Assembly (NCBI GenBank): GCA_029238555.1
Contig: JAQWFV010000071.1
Span: 1-13,468 of the forward strand
Direction: 5' to 3'
DNA from: Flavobacteriaceae bacterium
Lineage (GTDB): Bacteria; Bacteroidota; Bacteroidia; Flavobacteriales; Flavobacteriaceae
Length of the DNA: 13,468 nucleotides
Positions within the stretch are counted from its first letter, which is position 1, and every line of letters starts with the position of its first letter. Position numbers and translations under genes: made by a program. Positions 1 to 6,353 of the stretch are shown piece by piece. The notes under the pieces were generated by a model. The model ran no database searches and was not told the origin of the DNA. It saw only the letters and a list, made by a program, of their open reading frames with translations.

Positions 1-1593
1 CATTTTGATCCAGCCAATCCAGACCAACAAACCCAGATGAAATGGCCTTGGGAGTCTCCTAGACGGGGGGCAAATACCCAAAGAACTTTTGGAGATTTTG
101 ACGCCTTATACGGCGGATGGGACATACCCGGAGAACCCTACACTAGAAAAGACGGTACCAAGTTTGACTGGTTTAGGGCGCGTATGCTTGGTGGTAGAAC
201 CAACCACTGGGGCCGTATATCGCTCCGTTTTTCAGAGCGTGATTTTAAGCACAAAGATGTAGATGGCTTAGGGGATAATTGGCCTATAGGCTATGAAGAT
301 GTAAAGCCATATTACGACAAGGTAGACAAACTTATTGGTCTTTTTGGCTCTAAAGAAAACCTGCCCAATGAACCTGATGGGTTTTTCTTGCCGCCACCAA
401 AACCAAGGTTGCATGAGCTTTTTTATATCAAAGGCGCTAGAAAATCTAATATTCCAGTGATTCCTTCTAGGATGTCTATGCTCACAAAGAAAATTAATCC
501 TGAACGCGGAGTTTGTTTTTACTGTGGCCAGTGCAACAGGTCTTGTTCTGCCTATGCAGATTTTTCAGCGGGAAGTTGTCTTATTTTTCCAGCGCAAAAG
601 AATGGGGGTCAGATAGACTTGTACAATAATGCCATGGTGAGAGAAGTGCTGACCAACTCAGAAGGAAAGGCTACGGGAGTGTCTTATATTAACAAATCAG
701 ATAGAAAAGAATACACCTTAAGGGCTAAGGTGGTTGTATTGGCAGCTTCTGCTTGTAGCTCAGCTAGAATACTATTAAACTCTAAATCTCCCCAGCATCC
801 TAATGGTTTGGGAAATAGTGGGAACACTGTAGGGAAGTACCTCCATGATTCCACTGGAAGCAGTAGGGCTGCTTTTGTACCAGATTTAGTGAACAGGAAA
901 ATGTATAATGAAGACGGGGTAGGAGGAATGCATGTGTATACGCCATGGTGGTTAGACAATAAAAAATTAGATTTCCCAAGAGGCTACCATATAGAAGTTT
1001 GGGGCGGTATGGGAATGCCAAACTACGGTTTTGGTTTTAACGCCAACGAATACAATAAGTTTTTTGGACTCAAGGTAGGAGGCTATGGAAATAGCCTTCG
1101 CTCAGATGTAAAGAAATACTACGGCTCTGTAGTTGGTTTTGGAGGAAGAGGAGAGTCTATTGCTATGGAAGACAACTATTGTGAAATAGATCCTTCTGTG
1201 GTAGATGAGTTTGGAATTCCAGTACTTCGTTTCCATTATAATTGGACAGATTTTGAACGCAAACAGGCCAAGCATATGCACGAGACCTTTGACGAGCTCA
1301 TCCACAATATGGGTGGCGAGGCCCTTTCTGCTGCACCTGGTGAAGACAGGGAGTATGGCTTAGAAGCTCCAGGTAGAATTATTCATGAGGTGGGTACCAC
1401 TAGAATGGGAAATGACCCAAAAACATCTGTGGTGAATCAATTCCAGCAATTACACGACGCAGACAACGTATTTATTGTAGACGCAGGACCTTTCGTTTCT
1501 CAGGCCGACAAAAACCCTACATGGACCATCCTGGCACTGTCTTGGAGAACCTGTGATTATATTGTAGAACAGCTTAAAATGCAAAATATTTAA
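1..1593 (+). CDS. GMC-family FAD-dependent dehydrogenase, large subunit (5' end outside window)
   Basis: The frame is open from base 1, so the gene starts upstream; the ATG at 37 is internal. About 530 codons are present and roughly the first 50 residues, which should hold the GxGxxG FAD-binding motif, are missing. Visible GMC features are the MLGGRTNHWG motif (near 187-219), a C-terminal GMC_C domain, HEVGTTRMG with the catalytic-type His at codon 1384, and KNPTWTI with the partner Asn at codon 1513. A cysteine cluster, C-x2-C-x2-C-x3-C (codons 514, 523, 532, 544, then another Cys at 577), recalls the cysteine-rich segment that binds a 3Fe-4S cluster in bacterial FAD-dependent glucose dehydrogenases; cluster binding here is inference. 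The next gene, 3 nt downstream, encodes a gluconate 2-dehydrogenase subunit 3-type partner, so the enzyme probably oxidises a sugar or polyol in the periplasm and passes electrons to a cytochrome. The substrate cannot be read from sequence; glucoside 3-dehydrogenase-like activity is one option. Confidence 0.93.
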   Translation, partial: HFDPANPDQQTQMKWPWESPRRGANTQRTFGDFDALYGGWDIPGEPYTRKDGTKFDWFRARMLGGRTNHWGRISLRFSERDFKHKDVDGLGDNWPIGYEDVKPYYDKVDKLIGLFGSKENLPNEPDGFFLPPPKPRLHELFYIKGARKSNIPVIPSRMSMLTKKINPERGVCFYCGQCNRSCSAYADFSAGSCLIFPAQKNGGQIDLYNNAMVREVLTNSEGKATGVSYINKSDRKEYTLRAKVVVLAASACSSARILLNSKSPQHPNGLGNSGNTVGKYLHDSTGSSRAAFVPDLVNRKMYNEDGVGGMHVYTPWWLDNKKLDFPRGYHIEVWGGMGMPNYGFGFNANEYNKFFGLKVGGYGNSLRSDVKKYYGSVVGFGGRGESIAMEDNYCEIDPSVVDEFGIPVLRFHYNWTDFERKQAKHMHETFDELIHNMGGEALSAAPGEDREYGLEAPGRIIHEVGTTRMGNDPKTSVVNQFQQLHDADNVFIVDAGPFVSQADKNPTWTILALSWRTCDYIVEQLKMQNI

Positions 1594-1596
1594 GAA

Positions 1597-2310
1597 ATGG
1601 ATAGAAGAGAAAGTATAAAGTCCCTTTTTATTGGTGCAGCAGCTGGAGGTTTGGCCTTAGCTTCATGTCAGCCAGAAATTAGTTCAGAAGCTCAAGAAGC
1701 TATGGCTAATGGGGCAACCAATTATGGAAGAACTCCAGAAGAAGACGCTCAAATAGCTTCCTTACATGCCCAAAAATTTTTTAGTGTTCATGAATTGGAA
1801 AGTTTAGCGACGCTAACGGCACTTATTTTACCTGAAAATCAAGATTTTCCCAGTGCTGCCTCTGTGGGCGTTCCAGATTTTATAGAGTTTATGGCTAAAG
1901 ATTACCCAGCCTTTCAGACCCCTATTAGGGGAGGCCTCATGTGGCTTGATCATACGAGCAATAGGCGTTTTGGACTGGAGTTTAAAAAACTTGAACAGGG
2001 ACAACAGCATGAGATATTAGAAGAAATTGCGTATCCAGATCTAGCTGTTTCTGAAGGGGAACGTCCGTTAGAAGTACGTTTCTTCTCACTGATGAGAAAC
2101 CTTACCCTAACAGGGTATTACACTACAGAAACTGGCATTAAAGATTTAGGTTACCAGGGGAATATGCCTAATGTTTGGGATGGTGTACCTCAGGAGGTAT
2201 TGGACCAACACGGTGTAGCTTATGAAGCGGAATGGTTGGCAAAATGTATTGATCAGAAAACCAGGGGAAATATAGCCTCATGGGACGAACAGGGCAATCT
2301 CTTGACTTAA
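1597..2310 (+). CDS. Gluconate 2-dehydrogenase subunit 3 family protein, Tat-like lipoprotein
   Basis: A 237-residue small subunit of a GMC dehydrogenase complex. The N-terminus carries a twin-arginine-like motif (DRRESIK, Arg3-Arg4), a short hydrophobic stretch and a lipobox LASC with Cys24, predicting export through Tat followed by lipidation. Residues from about 62 to 205 match the gluconate 2-dehydrogenase subunit 3 family (ELESLATLTALILPEN, then the GGLMWLD and FFSLMRNLTLTGYY segments). In characterised relatives this subunit carries the folded FAD subunit through Tat and supports electron transfer. Its ATG lies 3 nt after the dehydrogenase stop, so the two are surely co-transcribed and probably translationally coupled. 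The Tat motif is not perfect (Ser where Phe is usual), but RR-x-x-I/L-K starts are common in Bacteroidota exported oxidoreductases. Its stop codon overlaps that of the convergent methyltransferase. Confidence 0.9.
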   Translation: MDRRESIKSLFIGAAAGGLALASCQPEISSEAQEAMANGATNYGRTPEEDAQIASLHAQKFFSVHELESLATLTALILPENQDFPSAASVGVPDFIEFMAKDYPAFQTPIRGGLMWLDHTSNRRFGLEFKKLEQGQQHEILEEIAYPDLAVSEGERPLEVRFFSLMRNLTLTGYYTTETGIKDLGYQGNMPNVWDGVPQEVLDQHGVAYEAEWLAKCIDQKTRGNIASWDEQGNLLT

Positions 2311-3488
2311 ATTTTCTCGCATACTATCACAATAGGTTTTTCTTCAAGATCTGTTGTAAAAAATAAGTATACACTACCTCCGTCGCGGAGGTGGTGTTTT
2401 TTTCTTAAAGCCGCCACGGTCATTTTAAAATTTCGTGTACTCACATTGGCCTTAGTTTTGACAAAAGATCTCATCGCTTTCTTGTGGTAGGCAAAAGAGT
2501 CCACTATCTTAAAGCTGCGACCGGGAAAGGGGAGGCTGTTGTGCCCGGTGTATAAGTGACTGTTTGGGTGGAGTTTAAATACTCCCAATTGGCTAGAAAC
2601 ACTTTTAAAAGCGCCTAATTTTAATACAGCTGCATGTGGTTCAAATAAATACTCCTGTGGCAGGCTAAAGCTTGCTTTGCTTTGCGTTTCTTCAGGAATA
2701 CTGCTATTAAATGATTCTAACACCCCATTTTCATTGAGCATGGCAGCTTTAAGCGCTACAGGCCCTTGATAGTTCTTTTCAAGCAGCCATAACAATTCTT
2801 TTACTTCTTTGTTTACGGCAACAGCGTGAACCTCTTTAACACAGTTCAATTCCCTTAAACCAGCGCTAATGTCAAGAAGCGGGGCTGTTTTGACTAATAT
2901 TTTATGGGTTTTTTCCCAAAGTATGGGCAGAACAGCTGGCATAGAAGGACTACAATCCTCAAGCATAAAAACTTTCCCCTTTTGATCACTTCTTCTGGAG
3001 GGGTCTACATAAATCCAATCGAGGCTTTCGTTTAAATTACGGATAAAGTCAATACCATCTAGGCACATAGAACGAATGTTCTGGACTCCTAAAACATTAA
3101 AATTAAAGGCCGCTATTTCTGCCAATTCAGTATTGATTTCTAGGTGATAAACTTGGGCTATATTTTTTGCAAAATAAAAGCTATCTATACCGGTGCCTCC
3201 ACTGACATCTGCCAGAGATTCCCCACTGACTAAGCCCGCTTTGTAGCCGGCTGTAACTTCAGAAGAAGTCTGTTCTATTTGAAGGGGTAGGGGGTAAAAA
3301 ATACCCTGAGTATTAAACCAAGTGGGTAGCTTATAAACACATTTTTTAGCTGCTTCTATCTGTTGAATAATCTCTGAGTTGTCTACGCCATTAAAAAGAG
3401 GTTTCGAGAGGGCTACTGACAAGGTGTCAGTAGTTAAATTATTTTTTATAAAATCTTGAATACCAGTATTTAATATATTTTTATTCAA
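2307..3488 (-). CDS. THUMP-like domain class I SAM-dependent methyltransferase (PG_1098 type)
   Basis: A 393-residue protein conserved in Bacteroidota and not characterised as far as I know. The N-terminal ~90 residues look helical. A Rossmann methyltransferase core follows, with SAM motif I DVSGGTGIDS at 94-103, an acidic motif II (HLEIN, 115-119) and DPSRR at 162-166, in place of the usual DPPY-type catalytic motif. The C-terminal part (EPHAAVLKLGAFK at 283-295, LHPNSHLYT at 306-314, FPGRSFKI at 321-328, LRKKHHLRDGG at 361-371) matches the PG_1098 ferredoxin-like and THUMP-like domains, suggesting an RNA substrate, probably rRNA or tRNA; that is inference. There is no ATG before Met141. An in-frame TAA lies at 3519-3521, and the TTG at 3486-3488, 7 nt after the permease stop, is the best start. 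It is the last gene of the tsaD operon, which supports a role in RNA modification. Its stop overlaps the stop of the convergent lipoprotein gene in the sequence TTAA. Confidence 0.85.
   Translation of the reverse strand: MNKNILNTGIQDFIKNNLTTDTLSVALSKPLFNGVDNSEIIQQIEAAKKCVYKLPTWFNTQGIFYPLPLQIEQTSSEVTAGYKAGLVSGESLADVSGGTGIDSFYFAKNIAQVYHLEINTELAEIAAFNFNVLGVQNIRSMCLDGIDFIRNLNESLDWIYVDPSRRSDQKGKVFMLEDCSPSMPAVLPILWEKTHKILVKTAPLLDISAGLRELNCVKEVHAVAVNKEVKELLWLLEKNYQGPVALKAAMLNENGVLESFNSSIPEETQSKASFSLPQEYLFEPHAAVLKLGAFKSVSSQLGVFKLHPNSHLYTGHNSLPFPGRSFKIVDSFAYHKKAMRSFVKTKANVSTRNFKMTVAALRKKHHLRDGGSVYLFFTTDLEEKPIVIVCEKI
2371..2403 (+). terminator. Rho-independent terminator of the dehydrogenase operon, inside the convergent gene
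   Basis: A 12-bp stem pairs 2371-2382 (ACACTACCTCCG) with 2386-2397 (CGGAGGTGGTGT); one pair is G-U, and the loop is TCG. It is followed directly by T residues to 2403 (seven counting the last stem base). This is a textbook intrinsic terminator for plus-strand transcription, 60 nt after the stop of the small-subunit gene. It lies wholly within the coding region of the minus-strand methyltransferase, where the stem encodes residues 365-373 and the T-run encodes Lys363-Lys364. On the minus strand the stem is not followed directly by a T-run, so it should act in one direction only. Confidence 0.85.
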
Positions 3489-3495
3489 AGTAAAG

Positions 3496-4584
3496 CTATA
3501 AGTTTTTAGTCCAAGATTTTATGTGACTATTTTCTGCAAAAAACACCTTTAAGACTACCTTTATTGCCGTGTATAAAGGGATGGCTACGACCATTCCTGT
3601 AACCCCCCAAAGCAGTCCACCGCATAAAATAATCAAGAATATTTCCAATGGGTGAGACTTTACACTTTTAGAAAAAATAAGGGGTTGAGATAGAAAATTA
3701 TCTACCAGTTGACCCACAATAAATCCAATCATTACATAGGTGGTTTTTGGCAATATTACCTCATTAAATGAAGCACCTAATTGACTGCTCATGGTTAAAA
3801 AAAGCATCAGTATTCCACCTACTATTGGACCCACATAAGGGATGAGATTTAGCAGGGCACAAAGGAAGGCAATGACCATGGCATTGGGCACAGAAAGAAT
3901 ACCCAAAACGAGGCTGTAAATCACAAATAAAATGAGAATTTGAAACAATAGCCCTAAAAAGTATCTAGACAATAAGTCTTTGATTTTAGCAAATGCCTCT
4001 TTAGTTTTAAGGTTTTCTTTTGAGGGTACCCACATCAGAATACCCCTTTCGAATAATTCACTGTCTTTGAGGAAAAAGAAGGAAATAAAGGCTACAGAAA
4101 ATAAGCCTGCGCCAAAATTACCCACAAGACCGAAAACAGCATTAAAAAATGCTGGAAGTTGTTCCAAAGATAGGGTAGTGAGTAAGCTGCTGTCTTGAAA
4201 CTGTGACAATAGTGAATTGTTTTCGAGGCCAAAATAGGCCGAGATTTCTGCATACAGGTCAGTGATGCTACTTTTGAGACCTTTAATATTTAATAGACTC
4301 AAATTTTCTCCTTGTTGCACGAGCAGAGGAACTACTAAGGCTATAAGCATAGATAGAATACTCAATAAAATAATCATGGTGCTTATGGCAGCTACAGTTC
4401 TGCTGAATCTGAGTTTGTTTTTTAGAAAAAGCGCCATAGGCCTTCCTACAAGCGATACAATAGCTGCTATGAGAATATAGACTAAAACCGTCGTAATGGC
4501 ATTGAGAAAATACAAGGCAGCCACAATAGCGACCACAATAGCCAGGGCTCTTAAAATCCCAGAAGAAATGATTTTTGCATTCAT
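3496..4584 (-). CDS. AI-2E family transporter (TqsA/PerM-like permease)
   Basis: A 362-residue inner-membrane protein with about seven to eight hydrophobic segments, roughly at 10-47, 63-90, 150-172, 206-230, 233-265, 282-298 and 312-348. Family hallmarks are the NLIPYVGPIVGG motif at 246-257 and the C-terminal block DNFLSQPLIFSKSVKSHPLE (295-314) followed by GGLLWGVTGMVVAIPLY (322-338). The family name comes from E. coli TqsA, which affects autoinducer-2 export; other members act as sodium/proton antiporters or are unknown, so AI-2 transport should not be assumed. The start ATG overlaps the stop of rsmE by 4 nt (ATGA on the minus strand), indicating translational coupling. Its link to the neighbouring RNA-modification genes is unexplained and may be only shared expression. 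Confidence 0.9.
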   Translation of the reverse strand: MNAKIISSGILRALAIVVAIVAALYFLNAITTVLVYILIAAIVSLVGRPMALFLKNKLRFSRTVAAISTMIILLSILSMLIALVVPLLVQQGENLSLLNIKGLKSSITDLYAEISAYFGLENNSLLSQFQDSSLLTTLSLEQLPAFFNAVFGLVGNFGAGLFSVAFISFFFLKDSELFERGILMWVPSKENLKTKEAFAKIKDLLSRYFLGLLFQILILFVIYSLVLGILSVPNAMVIAFLCALLNLIPYVGPIVGGILMLFLTMSSQLGASFNEVILPKTTYVMIGFIVGQLVDNFLSQPLIFSKSVKSHPLEIFLIILCGGLLWGVTGMVVAIPLYTAIKVVLKVFFAENSHIKSWTKNL

Positions 4585-5294
4585 TCACTTTCATTTTGTG
4601 CTGCCACTGAGGCACATGCGTAAATAGCAGCTGTTTCTGTTCTGAGTCTGGTGTTTCCAAAACTCACTGGTTTACACCCTTTTTCTATGGCTTTTTTAAT
4701 TTCTGCTGTAGAGAAATCTCCCTCAGGACCAATAAAAATAGAGAGTTTTTTACGGTTTAAATCTAAGGAATTTAAAGCTGTTTTTGGGCTGTCTGCTTCG
4801 CAGTGCGCAAAAAGCTTTTCTCCAGTAATATCCTGCTCTAAACATTTTTTTAGAGAAATAGCTGGGTGTAGTACAGGCAAATAGGCCTGAAGCGACTGCT
4901 TCATAGCGCTTAAAAGCACTTTTTCGTATCGCTCCGCTTTAATCACTTTCCGCTCCGATTGATCACATAGAATTGGAGTAACACTAGAAAGCCCTATTTC
5001 AGTAGCCTTTTCTAAAAACCATTCGTAGCGATCATTCATCTTAGTGGGCGCAACATATAGGTCTAAGGTGTAAGACTTTGGCTTTTGTTCTTTAATCTCA
5101 ACTAAAGACAGCTGCACGGTTTTACCTGATGTGTCTTGAATTATGCCCTGAGCCATAAGCCCTTTACCGTTAGTAAGGTGAATAAGGTCTCCAGTTTTTT
5201 TTCTAAGCACTTTAGTCGCGTGTTTGCTCTCCTCTTGAGAAAGCGCTACGCTTTTGTCATCTGCTGTAAAGGAGGGGGCGTAAAATAAATTCAT
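4581..5294 (-). CDS. rsmE: 16S rRNA (uracil-1498-N3)-methyltransferase RsmE
   Basis: A 237-residue SPOUT-class methyltransferase that places m3U at position 1498 of 16S rRNA in the 30S subunit, using SAM. The N-terminal ~70 residues form the PUA-like RNA-binding domain (EESKHATKVLR at 21-31). The trefoil-knot SAM domain follows, with EKATEIG at 95-101, the FIGPEGDFS motif at 187-195 and LRTETAA at 217-223, both diagnostic of RsmE. The variant MKQSLQAY at 131-138 replaces the EQSGR-like segment of proteobacterial RsmE. The length is normal for the family. It follows tsaD by 6 nt and overlaps the next gene by 4 nt. Confidence 0.96.
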   Translation of the reverse strand: MNLFYAPSFTADDKSVALSQEESKHATKVLRKKTGDLIHLTNGKGLMAQGIIQDTSGKTVQLSLVEIKEQKPKSYTLDLYVAPTKMNDRYEWFLEKATEIGLSSVTPILCDQSERKVIKAERYEKVLLSAMKQSLQAYLPVLHPAISLKKCLEQDITGEKLFAHCEADSPKTALNSLDLNRKKLSIFIGPEGDFSTAEIKKAIEKGCKPVSFGNTRLRTETAAIYACASVAAQNESE

Positions 5295-5300
5295 AGTCTT

Positions 5301-6335
5301 TTATTCAATGATATATCGCGCCTTAGCGGCCACTTTTTGGTGGGTAAAATCTTGATTGAGGTATTTTAAATACCCCACAATACCAATCATGGCAGCATTG
5401 TCTGTGCAGTATTCAAATTTTGGAATATGAGTGGTCCAGCCGTGTTTTTTAGCTGCATTTGTAAGAGCTGTTCTAATCCCGCTGTTCGCAGAAACACCTC
5501 CGCCAATGGCTATTTCTCTAACCCCAGTTTGGCTCACGGCTTTTTTTACTTTCCTCATGAGTATCTCCACAATGGTGTGCTGAATAGAAGCGCAAATGTC
5601 GGCTTTGTGCGTCGCAATGAAATCTGGGTTTTTAGCCGTTTCTTTCTCTATAAAATAGAGTATGCTGGTTTTGAGGCCACTAAAGCTAAAGTTTAAATCT
5701 GCCACCTTTGGAATAGGGAATTCAAACGCTAAGGGATTTCCATCCCCAGCAAATTTGTCAATCAAAGGTCCTCCAGGGTAAGGGAAGCCCAATATTTTGG
5801 CAGATTTGTCAAAGGCCTCTCCAACGGCATCGTCCAGAGTTTCCCCTAAAACTTCCATGTCAAAATAATCTTTCACCAATATAATTTGTGTGTGACCACC
5901 GCTAATAGTCAAAGCCAAAAAGGGAAACTTCGGGACCGCTTTTTCAGCTTCTTCAGGACTTTTAATAAAATGTGCTAAAACATGTCCTTGCATATGATTC
6001 ACCTCTATCAGTGGAATATCCAGCCCCATAGAAAGCGATTTTGCAAATGAAGTGCCTACCAATAAAGATCCCATTAAGCCTGGTCCCCTTGTAAAGGCTA
6101 TGGCATCTAGGTTAGATTTGTCAATACCTGCTTGTTTGAGTGCCTGATCTACTACTGGCACTATGTTTTGCTGGTGTGCTCTTGAGGCCAATTCAGGCAC
6201 CACACCACCGTATGCTTCGTGTATTTTTTGGGTTGCCACCACATTGCTCAGCCGCTTATCTCCATGGAGTACCGCTGCAGAGGTGTCGTCGCAGGAAGAT
6301 TCTATCGCTAAAATGTGAATTGAGGTATTTTCCAT
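5301..6335 (-). CDS. tsaD: tRNA N6-adenosine threonylcarbamoyltransferase TsaD
   Basis: A 344-residue Kae1/YgjD/TsaD protein of the ASKHA fold. With TsaB and TsaE it transfers the threonylcarbamoyl group from TC-AMP to A37 of ANN-decoding tRNAs, making the nearly universal t6A modification. Visible motifs are IESSCDDTS at 11-19, the metal-binding NHMQGH with His114 and His118, ISGGHTQ at 144-150, the glycine-rich GEAFDKSAK and PYPGGP stretches at 172-190, and TDNAAMI with the third metal ligand Asp312. Length and motif order are complete. It is the first gene of the minus-strand operon and starts at ATG (6333-6335), 18 nt from the divergent tamB start. A candidate promoter lies at 6365-6372, giving a predicted leader of about 20 nt. 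Confidence 0.97.
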   Translation of the reverse strand: MENTSIHILAIESSCDDTSAAVLHGDKRLSNVVATQKIHEAYGGVVPELASRAHQQNIVPVVDQALKQAGIDKSNLDAIAFTRGPGLMGSLLVGTSFAKSLSMGLDIPLIEVNHMQGHVLAHFIKSPEEAEKAVPKFPFLALTISGGHTQIILVKDYFDMEVLGETLDDAVGEAFDKSAKILGFPYPGGPLIDKFAGDGNPLAFEFPIPKVADLNFSFSGLKTSILYFIEKETAKNPDFIATHKADICASIQHTIVEILMRKVKKAVSQTGVREIAIGGGVSANSGIRTALTNAAKKHGWTTHIPKFEYCTDNAAMIGIVGYLKYLNQDFTHQKVAAKARYIIE

Positions 6336-6336
6336 T

Positions 6337-6344
6337 TATCTTTG
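6337..6344 (+). promoter_or_regulatory. Candidate Bacteroidota -7 box for tamB (TATCTTTG)
   Basis: TATCTTTG matches the Bacteroidota -7 consensus TAnnTTTG exactly, in the correct orientation for tamB. It would place transcription start around 6349-6352, only a few nucleotides before the TTG start at 6354, so the message would be nearly leaderless. No exact TTG -33 element is present at the usual 17-23 nt spacing; the nearest TTG (6320-6322) is 14 nt away, so this is a moderate call. Confidence 0.5.
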
Positions 6345-6353
6345 GAATCATAA

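Noticed and set aside
2186..2199. Inverted repeat TACCTC-AG-GAGGTA in the lipoprotein gene
   Set aside because: Short arms, too tight a loop and no T-run on either strand; not a credible terminator.
2260..2290. Possible minus-strand terminator for the tsaD operon near the AAAA run
   Set aside because: The CCA/TGG arms pair only with mismatches and bulges, and the T-run on the minus strand is only four bases.
3496..4584. Reading the permease as an autoinducer-2 quorum-sensing exporter
   Set aside because: The family is functionally mixed and no luxS or AI-2 signalling gene is nearby; only the family name is supported.
4283..4660. 125-codon minus-strand frame spanning the permease and rsmE junction
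   Set aside because: It overlaps two well-supported genes in another frame and its Cys/His/Ser-rich product looks like out-of-frame translation of hydrophobic sequence.
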